From: Acipenser ruthenus
Taxonomy: Eukaryota > Chordata > Actinopteri > Acipenseriformes > Acipenseridae
Length of the DNA stretch: 64,000 nt
Assembly: GCF_902713425.1 (NCBI RefSeq)
Contig: NC_081190.1
Span: forward strand, 99,083,571 to 99,147,570
Direction: 5' to 3'
In this document: one piece after another, positions 34,652-47,344 of the stretch
How the letters are laid out: each line of letters begins with the position of its first letter
Position numbering within the stretch: the stretch's first letter is position 1
Notes under the pieces: generated by a model
What the model was told of the DNA's origin: nothing
What the model saw: the letters and a program-made list of their open reading frames with translations, nothing else
Databases searched by the model: none
Translations under genes and position numbers: made by a program

Positions 34652-34815
34652 ATACTTACCTGGCAGGGGAGATACCATGATCATGAAGGTGGTTCACCCA
34701 GGGCGAGGCTCGGCCATTGCACTCCGGCTGTGCTGACCCCTGCGAATTCCCCAAATGCGGGAATCTCGACTGCATAATTTCTGGTAGTGGGGGACTGCGT
34801 TCGCGCTCTCCCCTG
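34652..34815 (+). ncRNA. RNU1: U1 snRNA, unit 13
   Basis: No difference from unit 1 noticed. 3' box 34824..34835, followed by the longest CTCA tract (6 repeats, as in unit 22). Confidence 0.97.
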
Positions 34816-35131
34816 AAACTATGGTCAAAGACAGAAACAAACACGAACCCGTCGGAGGAAGGAACTCACTCACTCACTCACTCACTCACTAGTTATTCAA
34901 CAACTCTCCGGCAGGCGGCTTCGTCACACAGGGAGTCAGGTTTTCTTTAAAAGGAGCTCAATGTTTTTAGCTTTCTGACTGTCAAATAAATAGCTACGTG
35001 GTTCCTGCACATCTATTTCCATGTTTCGTTATTTTTTATTGACAAGACTAAAAGTAAAGACTCAGCAGTGTCTGTATCAAAGTTTTTATTTTTATTTTAA
35101 ATAATTGGAAATCATTTTCGAGCTTATCAGT

Positions 35132-35381
35132 TTTATTTATTTAGTTGATGTTTTTTATTCAGATAAACTGTGCATCACAACTGCTGCTGCTGCTGCTGCA
35201 GAGTCACTTACAATAGGACCTGGGTTTTACATCTCATTTGAAGGAAGGAGCACAAGGAGGTTAAGGGACTTGCTCAGGGACAGGGTCACACACAATGAGC
35301 CAGTGGCTGAGCTGGGATTGAACCAGGAACCTCCCGGTAACAAGAGCTTTTCTTTAACCACCTGACCACTAAGCCCCTTAA
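35132..35381 (-). mobile_element. CORE-like SINE, unit 13
   Basis: (CTG)6. Confidence 0.8.
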
Positions 35382-35448
35382 AACATATCTTGGCAGACAA
35401 ACACTTTAATTAGACAACATAAAACCACATACAAGCAGATTTACAAGC

Positions 35449-35697
35449 AGGGCTGCAATCGCGTTCGCGCTCTCCCCTGATGTTATAGTCAAAGTTAAAA
35501 ACACAGGTATTGAAAGCAATTAGCGATTATCTATATATCTCCAGCAGGTGGCTCTGTCAGACTGGGAATGAGATTTTGTTTTTTCTTTCGGAGCGTATAA
35601 TGTTCTAGAAAGTACCAAAGTGTTTTATGTACATGTATTGTGAAGTGTTTCATCTTGAGAAGACAAAGTAACGAGTCAGCGGCACGTGTATCAAAGT
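35449..35697 (+). pseudogene. U1 3'-end relic, unit 13
   Basis: Exact U1 3'-end block at 35461..35479. Confidence 0.75.
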
Positions 35698-36546
35698 TAC
35701 AAAGTTGCTAATATTAAAGAAGACGAGGTTCAGCGGTACAGTTGTTTTTTTTAAAACATAGTGTTTCAGCTCTGTACAGACGTTCTATGTCGTTATCCGT
35801 TATTGATTCAGCTTTATTTAGATGATTGCCTTTACCTTGTTTTAATTTCCCGTTCCTCTGAGATACGAATCTACCAGCTTTACATCTTTTTTTTTTTTTT
35901 TTAACGTATTCTCATTTTGTTGATCATTAATGCACATTTCTGTACTGTGGGTGTTGTCGAGCGATTGAAAACGAGACATTTTGTGTTTGAATTGAAAGTG
36001 ATGGTCTCGAGGAGTCGAACAAGTCACAATAAGCCTTCATCCATGTATCATGTAACCACATGTATGCTGTCTCTAACTGGAGGAGAGGGACCCTTGCAGT
36101 ACTGCTCAGCCTAAAGAACCACACGAGTTGTTTGAAAGGGGGATTTATTTTGTAGAATAAACATCAAATTGGTTTCAGGGCATACAGTCCTCCAACGGCA
36201 ACACAGCTCAGTACAGCTGAGATCCATTACAACACTGCTGCAGATTCAAACTAAAAGAGGGTAATATACAAAATGGATGCCTTTGAGAACTTAACACTTT
36301 CAATGCCAACGTGTGGCTACTACTTTGTGAACATACAATTTCGCAAGAATCTAATGGCACTTTTAATGCTGCTATATATACACACACAGACACACGGACA
36401 CACGGGCCCGCACACGTGGAGCCCAGAGCTGCTTAAATGTTAACGTTTGTGACAAATTAGAGATCTGGAAATCCCTCCCCCAACCTGTCATTGCATGAAT
36501 GATATTAACTTAATACTATGAAAGAGATAAACCAAGACTGTCGTTC

Positions 36547-36666
36547 GCTTACGGCCATACCACCTTGAGAACGCCCGATCTCGTCTGATCTCGGAAGCTA
36601 AGCAAGGTTGGGCCTGGTTAGTACTTGGATGGGAGACCGCCTGGGAATACCAGGTGCTGTAAGCTT
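36547..36666 (+). rRNA. RN5S: 5S rRNA, unit 13 (C63T variant)
   Basis: C63T (36609), inside the A box. In the helix II pairing visible here nt 63 is unpaired, so the RNA fold may tolerate it. Shared with unit 15. Confidence 0.97.
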
Positions 36667-37336
36667 TTCTTTCTGCAGCTTGACAGGGGGCGCTATTTCC
36701 CTTGTTATTTATGTTACTAACCTGGAAGCTGTAAGTCTAAACATCGTTTTCTTTTTTTGGTTTTTTTATTGTCCCATTCCACACACGAACAAGTATTGTA
36801 TCAGCCTTTACTGGTTTTGAAAACTGAGTTAGGACAGAAAGGGTTATCGTATTATATTCTAAGCCGAAACTACCAGTAGCGGTCCGATACAAACAAATGT
36901 GAACAGGGTTAAGACAAAAGTACTGACGAGTTTTGCTAGTTATGGTTAGTTTAATTAATTAAAAAAAGAAATAACAGTTGATGAAGTACTTTTTATTATA
37001 GTAACAGAACGAGACATGTTTTAAAGCCACAAACTGCGTGTTTAGATTATTGTGCCAAACAAGAGAACAAAACGAGCATATCAACCAAGAACGGATTTAG
37101 TGACCCGTTCATTCGTTCGAGTTTATTTATATTATGTGTGACCTTAACAAATGTTTGACCAATGTTTTGCTTGCTTTCTTTTTGAAAGTCGTACATTTGT
37201 TACATTTTTTTTATTTCGTTTACGCAGACGTGTATACAGACCCGTCGCTTCTTTTGCGGAACATCTCACATGCTGCTGCACGAATGACGTCGTCCTGTGT
37301 AAATCCTGGCATCTTGTCCTCCAATGATAAAGGCGC

Positions 37337-37516
37337 ATGCAAATATATACCGAGAGGCATTACGGGAATGCAATTTATAAATACTTATACTGAAAACTGA
37401 AGGAACCCATTACACCCAACAGACTGGAAAGTGCGATATGATAACAATGAAAATGTTATATTAGGAAAAGAGTGTTTCTTTAAATTGCAGATGTAGGCAC
37501 CGTTTCTTTGAAAAAT
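37337..37516 (+). promoter_or_regulatory. U1 promoter, unit 14
   Basis: Octamer 37337..37344, SPH/Staf 37351..37368, PSE 37497..37516. Confidence 0.85.
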
Positions 37517-37557
37517 GTCTCTTGTGGACGGGTGACGACTCGCAATGTGTACAACTC

Positions 37558-37721
37558 ATACTTACCTGGCAGGGGAGATACCATGATCATGAAGGTGGTT
37601 CACCCAGGGCGAGGCTCGGCCATTGCACTCCGGCTGTGCTGACCCCTGCGAATTCCCCAAATGCGGGAATCTCGACTGCATAATTTCTGGTAGTGGGGGA
37701 CTGCGTTCGCGCTCTCCCCTG
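37558..37721 (+). ncRNA. RNU1: U1 snRNA, unit 14
   Basis: No difference from unit 1 noticed. 3' box 37730..37741. Confidence 0.97.
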
Positions 37722-38033
37722 AAACTATGGTCAAAGACAGAAACAAACACGAACCCGTCGGAGGAAGGAACTCACTCACTCACTCACTCACTAGTTATTC
37801 AACAACTCTCCGGCAGGCGGCTTCGTCACACAGGGAGTCAGGTTTTCTTTAAAAGGAGCTCAATGTTTTTAGCTTTCTGACTGTCAAATAAATAGCTACG
37901 TGGTTCCTGCACATCTATTTCCATGTTTCGTTATTTTTTATTGACAAGACTAAAAGTAAAGACTCAGCAGTGTCTGTATCAAAGTTTTTATTTTTATTTT
38001 AAATAATTGGAAATCATTTTCGAGCTTATCAGT

Positions 38034-38292
38034 TTTATTTATTTAGTTGATGTTTTTTATTCAGATAAACTGTGCATCACAACTGCTGCTGCTGCTGCTG
38101 CTGCTGCTGCAGAGTCACTTACAATAGGACCTGGGTTTTACATCTCATTTGAAGGAAGGAGCACAAGGAGGTTAAGGGACTTGCTCAGGGACAGGGTCAC
38201 ACACAATGAGCCAGTGGCTGAGCTGGGATTGAACCAGGAACCTCCCGGTAACAAGAGCTTTTCTTTAACCACCTGACCACTAAGCCCCTTAA
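38034..38292 (-). mobile_element. CORE-like SINE, unit 14
   Basis: (CTG)9. Confidence 0.8.
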
Positions 38293-38359
38293 AACATATC
38301 TTGGCAGACAAACACTTTAATTAGACAACATAAAACCACATACAAGCAGATTTACAAGC

Positions 38360-38608
38360 AGGGCTGCAATCGCGTTCGCGCTCTCCCCTGATGTTATAGT
38401 CAAAGTTAAAAACACAGGTATTGAAAGCAATTAGCGATTATCTATATATCTCCAGCAGGTGGCTCTGTCAGACTGGGAATGAGATTTTGTTTTTTCTTTC
38501 GGAGCGTATAATGTTCTAGAAAGTACCAAAGTGTTTTATGTACATGTATTGTGAAGTGTTTCATCTTGAGAAGACAAAGTAACGAGTCAGCGGCACGTGT
38601 ATCAAAGT
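38360..38608 (+). pseudogene. U1 3'-end relic, unit 14
   Basis: Exact U1 3'-end block at 38372..38390. Confidence 0.75.
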
Positions 38609-39457
38609 TACAAAGTTGCTAATATTAAAGAAGACGAGGTTCAGCGGTACAGTTGTTTTTTTTAAAACATAGTGTTTCAGCTCTGTACAGACGTTCTATG
38701 TCGTTATCCGTTATTGATTCAGCTTTATTTAGATGATTGCCTTTACCTTGTTTTAATTTCCCGTTCCTCTGAGATACGAATCTACCAGCTTTACATCTTT
38801 TTTTTTTTTTTTTAACGTATTCTCATTTTGTTGATCATTAATGCACATTTCTGTACTGTGGGTGTTGTCGAGCGATTGAAAACGAGACATTTTGTGTTTG
38901 AATTGAAAGTGATGGTCTCGAGGAGTCGAACAAGTCACAATAAGCCTTCATCCATGTATCATGTAACCACATGTATGCTGTCTCTAACTGGAGGAGAGGG
39001 ACCCTTGCAGTACTGCTCAGCCTAAAGAACCACACGAGTTGTTTGAAAGGGGGATTTATTTTGTAGAATAAACATCAAATTGGTTTCAGGGCATACAGTC
39101 CTCCAACGGCAACACAGCTCAGTACAGCTGAGATCCATTACAACACTGCTGCAGATTCAAACTAAAAGAGGGTAATATACAAAATGGATGCCTTTGAGAA
39201 CTTAACACTTTCAATGCCAACGTGTGGCTACTACTTTGTGAACATACAATTTCGCAAGAATCTAATGGCACTTTTAATGCTGCTATATATACACACACAG
39301 ACACACGGACACACGGGCCCGCACACGTGGAGCCCAGAGCTGCTTAAATGTTAACGTTTGTGACAAATTAGAGATCTGGAAATCCCTCCCCCAACCTGTC
39401 ATTGCATGAATGATATTAACTTAATACTATGAAAGAGATAAACCAAGACTGTCGTTC

Positions 39458-39577
39458 GCTTACGGCCATACCACCTTGAGAACGCCCGATCTCGTCTGAT
39501 CTCGGAAGCTAAGCAAGGTCGGGCCTGGTTAGTACTTGGATGGGAGACCGCCTGGGAATACCAGGTGCTGTAAGCTT
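39458..39577 (+). rRNA. RN5S: 5S rRNA, unit 14
   Basis: Common 5S sequence, lying between the two C63T copies. Confidence 0.98.
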
Positions 39578-40247
39578 TTCTTTCTGCAGCTTGACAGGGG
39601 GCGCTATTTCCCTTGTTATTTATGTTACTAACCTGGAAGCTGTAAGTCTAAACATCGTTTTCTTTTTTTGGTTTTTTTATTGTCCCATTCCACACACGAA
39701 CAAGTATTGTATCAGCCTTTACTGGTTTTGAAAACTGAGTTAGGACAGAAAGGGTTATCGTATTATATTCTAAGCCGAAACTACCAGTAGCGGTCCGATA
39801 CAAACAAATGTGAACAGGGTTAAGACAAAAGTACTGACGAGTTTTGCTAGTTATGGTTAGTTTAATTAATTAAAAAAAGAAATAACAGTTGATGAAGTAC
39901 TTTTTATTATAGTAACAGAACGAGACATGTTTTAAAGCCACAAACTGCGTGTTTAGATTATTGTGCCAAACAAGAGAACAAAACGAGCATATCAACCAAG
40001 AACGGATTTAGTGACCCGTTCATTCGTTCGAGTTTATTTATATTATGTGTGACCTTAACAAATGTTTGACCAATGTTTTGCTTGCTTTCTTTTTGAAAGT
40101 CGTACATTTGTTACATTTTTTTTATTTCGTTTACGCAGACGTGTATACAGACCCGTCGCTTCTTTTGCGGAACATCTCACATGCTGCTGCACGAATGACG
40201 TCGTCCTGTGTAAATCCTGGCATCTTGTCCTCCAATGATAAAGGCGC

Positions 40248-40427
40248 ATGCAAATATATACCGAGAGGCATTACGGGAATGCAATTTATAAATACTTATA
40301 CTGAAAACTGAAGGAACCCATTACACCCAACAGACTGGAAAGTGCGATATGATAACAATGAAAATGTTATATTAGGAAAAGAGTGTTTCTTTAAATTGCA
40401 GATGTAGGCACCGTTTCTTTGAAAAAT
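40248..40427 (+). promoter_or_regulatory. U1 promoter, unit 15
   Basis: Octamer 40248..40255, SPH/Staf 40262..40279, PSE 40408..40427. Confidence 0.85.
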
Positions 40428-40468
40428 GTCTCTTGTGGACGGGTGACGACTCGCAATGTGTACAACTC

Positions 40469-40632
40469 ATACTTACCTGGCAGGGGAGATACCATGATCA
40501 TGAAGGTGGTTTACCCAGGGCGAGGCTCGGCCATTGCACTCCGGCTGTGCTGACCCCTGCGAATTCCCCAAATGCGGGAATCTCGACTGCATAATTTCTG
40601 GTAGTGGGGGACTGCGTTCGCGCTCTCCCCTG
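40469..40632 (+). ncRNA. RNU1: U1 snRNA, unit 15 (C44T variant)
   Basis: C44T (40512) in the 3' side of stem-loop 1, outside the U1-70K loop. 3' box 40641..40652. Confidence 0.96.
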
Positions 40633-40944
40633 AAACTATGGTCAAAGACAGAAACAAACACGAACCCGTCGGAGGAAGGAACTCACTCACTCACTCACTC
40701 ACTAGTTATTCAACAACTCTCCGGCAGGCGGCTTCGTCACACAGGGAGTCAGGTTTTCTTTAAAAGGAGCTCAATGTTTTTAGCTTTCTGACTGTCAAAT
40801 AAATAGCTACGTGGTTCCTGCACATCTATTTCCATGTTTCGTTATTTTTTATTGACAAGACTAAAAGTAAAGACTCAGCAGTGTCTGTATCAAAGTTTTT
40901 ATTTTTATTTTAAATAATTGGAAATCATTTTCGAGCTTATCAGT

Positions 40945-41203
40945 TTTATTTATTTAGTTGATGTTTTTTATTCAGATAAACTGTGCATCACAACTGCTGC
41001 TGCTGCTGCTGCTGCTGCTGCAGAGTCACTTACAATAGGACCTGGGTTTTACATCTCATTTGAAGGAAGGAGCACAAGGAGGTTAAGGGACTTGCTCAGG
41101 GACAGGGTCACACACAATGAGCCAGTGGCTGAGCTGGGATTGAACCAGGAACCTCCCGGTAACAAGAGCTTTTCTTTAACCACCTGACCACTAAGCCCCT
41201 TAA
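40945..41203 (-). mobile_element. CORE-like SINE, unit 15
   Basis: (CTG)9. Confidence 0.8.
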
Positions 41204-41270
41204 AACATATCTTGGCAGACAAACACTTTAATTAGACAACATAAAACCACATACAAGCAGATTTACAAGC

Positions 41271-41519
41271 AGGGCTGCAATCGCGTTCGCGCTCTCCCCT
41301 GATGTTATAGTCAAAGTTAAAAACACAGGTATTGAAAGCAATTAGCGATTATCTATATATCTCCAGCAGGTGGCTCTGTCAGACTGGGAATGAGATTTTG
41401 TTTTTTCTTTCGGAGCGTATAATGTTCTAGAAAGTACCAAAGTGTTTTATGTACATGTATTGTGAAGTGTTTCATCTTGAGAAGACAAAGTAACGAGTCA
41501 GCGGCACGTGTATCAAAGT
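41271..41519 (+). pseudogene. U1 3'-end relic, unit 15
   Basis: Exact U1 3'-end block at 41283..41301. Confidence 0.75.
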
Positions 41520-42368
41520 TACAAAGTTGCTAATATTAAAGAAGACGAGGTTCAGCGGTACAGTTGTTTTTTTTAAAACATAGTGTTTCAGCTCTGTACA
41601 GACGTTCTATGTCGTTATCCGTTATTGATTCAGCTTTATTTAGATGATTGCCTTTACCTTGTTTTAATTTCCCGTTCCTCTGAGATACGAATCTACCAGC
41701 TTTACATCTTTTTTTTTTTTTTTTAACGTATTCTCATTTTGTTGATCATTAATGCACATTTCTGTACTGTGGGTGTTGTCGAGCGATTGAAAACGAGACA
41801 TTTTGTGTTTGAATTGAAAGTGATGGTCTCGAGGAGTCGAACAAGTCACAATAAGCCTTCATCCATGTATCATGTAACCACATGTATGCTGTCTCTAACT
41901 GGAGGAGAGGGACCCTTGCAGTACTGCTCAGCCTAAAGAACCACACGAGTTGTTTGAAAGGGGGATTTATTTTGTAGAATAAACATCAAATTGGTTTCAG
42001 GGCATACAGTCCTCCAACGGCAACACAGCTCAGTACAGCTGAGATCCATTACAACACTGCTGCAGATTCAAACTAAAAGAGGGTAATATACAAAATGGAT
42101 GCCTTTGAGAACTTAACACTTTCAATGCCAACGTGTGGCTACTACTTTGTGAACATACAATTTCGCAAGAATCTAATGGCACTTTTAATGCTGCTATATA
42201 TACACACACAGACACACGGACACACGGGCCCGCACACGTGGAGCCCAGAGCTGCTTAAATGTTAACGTTTGTGACAAATTAGAGATCTGGAAATCCCTCC
42301 CCCAACCTGTCATTGCATGAATGATATTAACTTAATACTATGAAAGAGATAAACCAAGACTGTCGTTC

Positions 42369-42488
42369 GCTTACGGCCATACCACCTTGAGAACGCCCGA
42401 TCTCGTCTGATCTCGGAAGCTAAGCAAGGTTGGGCCTGGTTAGTACTTGGATGGGAGACCGCCTGGGAATACCAGGTGCTGTAAGCTT
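42369..42488 (+). rRNA. RN5S: 5S rRNA, unit 15 (C63T variant)
   Basis: C63T at 42431, identical to unit 13. Confidence 0.97.
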
Positions 42489-43158
42489 TTCTTTCTGCAG
42501 CTTGACAGGGGGCGCTATTTCCCTTGTTATTTATGTTACTAACCTGGAAGCTGTAAGTCTAAACATCGTTTTCTTTTTTTGGTTTTTTTATTGTCCCATT
42601 CCACACACGAACAAGTATTGTATCAGCCTTTACTGGTTTTGAAAACTGAGTTAGGACAGAAAGGGTTATCGTATTATATTCTAAGCCGAAACTACCAGTA
42701 GCGGTCCGATACAAACAAATGTGAACAGGGTTAAGACAAAAGTACTGACGAGTTTTGCTAGTTATGGTTAGTTTAATTAATTAAAAAAAGAAATAACAGT
42801 TGATGAAGTACTTTTTATTATAGTAACAGAACGAGACATGTTTTAAAGCCACAAACTGCGTGTTTAGATTATTGTGCCAAACAAGAGAACAAAACGAGCA
42901 TATCAACCAAGAACGGATTTAGTGACCCGTTCATTCGTTCGAGTTTATTTATATTATGTGTGACCTTAACAAATGTTTGACCAATGTTTTGCTTGCTTTC
43001 TTTTTGAAAGTCGTACATTTGTTACATTTTTTTTATTTCGTTTACGCAGACGTGTATACAGACCCGTCGCTTCTTTTGCGGAACATCTCACATGCTGCTG
43101 CACGAATGACGTCGTCCTGTGTAAATCCTGGCATCTTGTCCTCCAATGATAAAGGCGC

Positions 43159-43338
43159 ATGCAAATATATACCGAGAGGCATTACGGGAATGCAATTTAT
43201 AAATACTTATACTGAAAACTGAAGGAACCCATTACACCCAACAGACTGGAAAGTGCGATATGATAACAATGAAAATGTTATATTAGGAAAAGAGTGTTTC
43301 TTTAAATTGCAGATGTAGGCACCGTTTCTTTGAAAAAT
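43159..43338 (+). promoter_or_regulatory. U1 promoter, unit 16
   Basis: Octamer 43159..43166, SPH/Staf 43173..43190, PSE 43319..43338. Confidence 0.85.
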
Positions 43339-43379
43339 GTCTCTTGTGGACGGGTGACGACTCGCAATGTGTACAACTC

Positions 43380-43543
43380 ATACTTACCTGGCAGGGGAGA
43401 TACCATGATCATGAAGGTGGTTCACCCAGGGCGAGGCTCGGCCATTGCACTCCGGCTGTGCTGACCCCTGCGAATTCCCCAAATGCGGGAATCTCGACTG
43501 CATAATTTCTGGTAGTGGGGGACTGCGTTCGCGCTCTCCCCTG
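43380..43543 (+). ncRNA. RNU1: U1 snRNA, unit 16
   Basis: No difference from unit 1 noticed. 3' box 43552..43563. Confidence 0.97.
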
Positions 43544-43855
43544 AAACTATGGTCAAAGACAGAAACAAACACGAACCCGTCGGAGGAAGGAACTCACTCA
43601 CTCACTCACTCACTAGTTATTCAACAACTCTCCGGCAGGCGGCTTCGTCACACAGGGAGTCAGGTTTTCTTTAAAAGGAGCTCAATGTTTTTAGCTTTCT
43701 GACTGTCAAATAAATAGCTACGTGGTTCCTGCACATCTATTTCCATGTTTCGTTATTTTTTATTGACAAGACTAAAAGTAAAGACTCAGCAGTGTCTGTA
43801 TCAAAGTTTTTATTTTTATTTTAAATAATTGGAAATCATTTTCGAGCTTATCAGT

Positions 43856-43903
43856 TTTATTTATTTAGTTGATGTTTTTTATTCAGATAAACTGTGCATC
43901 ACA

Positions 43904-43935
<32 letters not shown>

Positions 43936-44117
43936 AGAGTCACTTACAATAGGACCTGGGTTTTACATCTCATTTGAAGGAAGGAGCACAAGGAGGTTAA
44001 GGGACTTGCTCAGGGACAGGGTCACACACAATGAGCCAGTGGCTGAGCTGGGATTGAACCAGGAACCTCCCGGTAACAAGAGCTTTTCTTTAACCACCTG
44101 ACCACTAAGCCCCTTAA
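43856..44117 (-). mobile_element. CORE-like SINE, unit 16
   Basis: (CTG)10. Confidence 0.8.
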
Positions 44118-44184
44118 AACATATCTTGGCAGACAAACACTTTAATTAGACAACATAAAACCACATACAAGCAGATTTACAAGC

Positions 44185-44433
44185 AGGGCTGCAATCGCGT
44201 TCGCGCTCTCCCCTGATGTTATAGTCAAAGTTAAAAACACAGGTATTGAAAGCAATTAGCGATTATCTATATATCTCCAGCAGGTGGCTCTGTCAGACTG
44301 GGAATGAGATTTTGTTTTTTCTTTCGGAGCGTATAATGTTCTAGAAAGTACCAAAGTGTTTTATGTACATGTATTGTGAAGTGTTTCATCTTGAGAAGAC
44401 AAAGTAACGAGTCAGCGGCACGTGTATCAAAGT
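44185..44433 (+). pseudogene. U1 3'-end relic, unit 16
   Basis: Exact U1 3'-end block at 44197..44215. Confidence 0.75.
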
Positions 44434-45282
44434 TACAAAGTTGCTAATATTAAAGAAGACGAGGTTCAGCGGTACAGTTGTTTTTTTTAAAACATAGTGT
44501 TTCAGCTCTGTACAGACGTTCTATGTCGTTATCCGTTATTGATTCAGCTTTATTTAGATGATTGCCTTTACCTTGTTTTAATTTCCCGTTCCTCTGAGAT
44601 ACGAATCTACCAGCTTTACATCTTTTTTTTTTTTTTTTAACGTATTCTCATTTTGTTGATCATTAATGCACATTTCTGTACTGTGGGTGTTGTCGAGCGA
44701 TTGAAAACGAGACATTTTGTGTTTGAATTGAAAGAGATGGTCTCGAGGAGTCGAACAAGTCACAATAAGCCTTCATCCATGTATCATGTAACCACATGTA
44801 TGCTGTCTCTAACTGGAGGAGAGGGACCCTTGCAGTACTGCTCAGCCTAAAGAACCACACGAGTTGTTTGAAAGGGGGATTTATTTTGTAGAATAAACAT
44901 CAAATTGGTTTCAGGGCATACAGTCCTCCAACGGCAACACAGCTCAGTACAGCTGAGATCCATTACAACACTGCTGCAGATTCAAACTAAAAGAGGGTAA
45001 TATACAAAATGGATGCCTTTGAGAACTTAACACTTTCAATGCCAACGTGTGGCTACTACTTTGTGAACATACAATTTCGCAAGAATCTAATGGCACTTTT
45101 AATGCTGCTATATATACACACACAGACACACGGACACACGGGCCCGCACACGTGGAGCCCAGAGCTGCTTAAATGTTAACGTTTGTGACAAATTAGAGAT
45201 CTGGAAATCCCTCCCCCAACCTGTCATTGCATGAATGATATTAACTTAATACTATGAAAGAGATAAACCAAGACTGTCGTTC

Positions 45283-45402
45283 GCTTACGGCCATACCACC
45301 TTGAGAACGCCCGATCTCGTCTGATCTCGGAAGCTAAGCAAGGTCGGGCCTGGTTAGTACTTGGATGGGAGACCGCCTGGGAATACCAGGTGCTGTAAGC
45401 TT
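45283..45402 (+). rRNA. RN5S: 5S rRNA, unit 16
   Basis: Common 5S sequence. AAAGAGATGG marker upstream. Confidence 0.98.
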
Positions 45403-46072
45403 TTCTTTCTGCAGCTTGACAGGGGGCGCTATTTCCCTTGTTATTTATGTTACTAACCTGGAAGCTGTAAGTCTAAACATCGTTTTCTTTTTTTGGTTTT
45501 TTTATTGTCCCATTCCACACACGAACAAGTATTGTATCAGCCTTTACTGGTTTTGAAAACTGAGTTAGGACAGAAAGGGTTATCGTATTATATTCTAAGC
45601 CGAAACTACCAGTAGCGGTCCGATACAAACAAATGTGAACAGGGTTAAGACAAAAGTACTGACGAGTTTTGCTAGTTATGGTTAGTTTAATTAATTAAAA
45701 AAAGAAATAACAGTTGATGAAGTACTTTTTATTATAGTAACAGAACGAGACATGTTTTAAAGCCACAAACTGCGTGTTTAGATTATTGTGCCAAACAAGA
45801 GAACAAAACGAGCATATCAACCAAGAACGGATTTAGTGACCCGTTCATTCGTTCGAGTTTATTTATATTATGTGTGACCTTAACAAATGTTTGACCAATG
45901 TTTTGCTTGCTTTCTTTTTGAAAGTCGTACATTTGTTACATTTTTTTTATTTCGTTTACGCAGACGTGTATACAGACCCGTCGCTTCTTTTGCGGAACAT
46001 CTCACATGCTGCTGCACGAATGACGTCGTCCTGTGTAAATCCTGGCATCTTGTCCTCCAATGATAAAGGCGC

Positions 46073-46252
46073 ATGCAAATATATACCGAGAGGCATTACG
46101 GGAATGCAATTTATAAATACTTATACTGAAAACTGAAGGAACCCATTACACCCAACAGACTGGAAAGTGCGATATGATAACAATGAAAATGTTATATTAG
46201 GAAAAGAGTGTTTCTTTAAATTGCAGATGTAGGCACCGTTTCTTTGAAAAAT
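46073..46252 (+). promoter_or_regulatory. U1 promoter, unit 17
   Basis: Octamer 46073..46080, SPH/Staf 46087..46104, PSE 46233..46252. Confidence 0.85.
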
Positions 46253-46293
46253 GTCTCTTGTGGACGGGTGACGACTCGCAATGTGTACAACTC

Positions 46294-46457
46294 ATACTTA
46301 CCTGGCAGGGGAGATACCATGATCATGAAGGTGGTTCACCCAGGGCGAGGCTCGGCCATTGCACTCCGGCTGTGCTGACCCCTGCGAATTCCCCAAATGC
46401 GGGAATCTCGACTGCATAATTTCTGGTAGTGGGGGACTGCGTTCGCGCTCTCCCCTG
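46294..46457 (+). ncRNA. RNU1: U1 snRNA, unit 17
   Basis: No difference from unit 1 noticed. 3' box 46466..46477. Confidence 0.97.
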
Positions 46458-46769
46458 AAACTATGGTCAAAGACAGAAACAAACACGAACCCGTCGGAGG
46501 AAGGAACTCACTCACTCACTCACTCACTAGTTATTCAACAACTCTCCGGCAGGCGGCTTCGTCACACAGGGAGTCAGGTTTTCTTTAAAAGGAGCTCAAT
46601 GTTTTTAGCTTTCTGACTGTCAAATAAATAGCTACGTGGTTCCTGCACATCTATTTCCATGTTTCGTTATTTTTTATTGACAAGACTAAAAGTAAAGACT
46701 CAGCAGTGTCTGTATCAAAGTTTTTATTTTTATTTTAAATAATTGGAAATCATTTTCGAGCTTATCAGT

Positions 46770-47028
46770 TTTATTTATTTAGTTGATGTTTTTTATTCAG
46801 ATAAACTGTGCATCACAACTGCTGCTGCTGCTGCTGCTGCTGCTGCAGAGTCACTTACAATAGGACCTGGGTTTTACATCTCATTTGAAGGAAGGAGCAC
46901 AAGGAGGTTAAGGGACTTGCTCAGGGACAGGGTCACACACAATGAGCCAGTGGCTGAGCTGGGATTGAACCAGGAACCTCCCGGTAACAAGAGCTTTTCT
47001 TTAACCACCTGACCACTAAGCCCCTTAA
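46770..47028 (-). mobile_element. CORE-like SINE, unit 17
   Basis: (CTG)9. Confidence 0.8.
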
Positions 47029-47095
47029 AACATATCTTGGCAGACAAACACTTTAATTAGACAACATAAAACCACATACAAGCAGATTTACAAGC

Positions 47096-47344
47096 AGGGC
47101 TGCAATCGCGTTCGCGCTCTCCCCTGATGTTATAGTCAAAGTTAAAAACACAGGTATTGAAAGCAATTAGCGATTATCTATATATCTCCAGCAGGTGGCT
47201 CTGTCAGACTGGGAATGAGATTTTGTTTTTTCTTTCGGAGCGTATAATGTTCTAGAAAGTACCAAAGTGTTTTATGTACATGTATTGTGAAGTGTTTCAT
47301 CTTGAGAAGACAAAGTAACGAGTCAGCGGCACGTGTATCAAAGT
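47096..47344 (+). pseudogene. U1 3'-end relic, unit 17
   Basis: Exact U1 3'-end block at 47108..47126. Confidence 0.75.
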
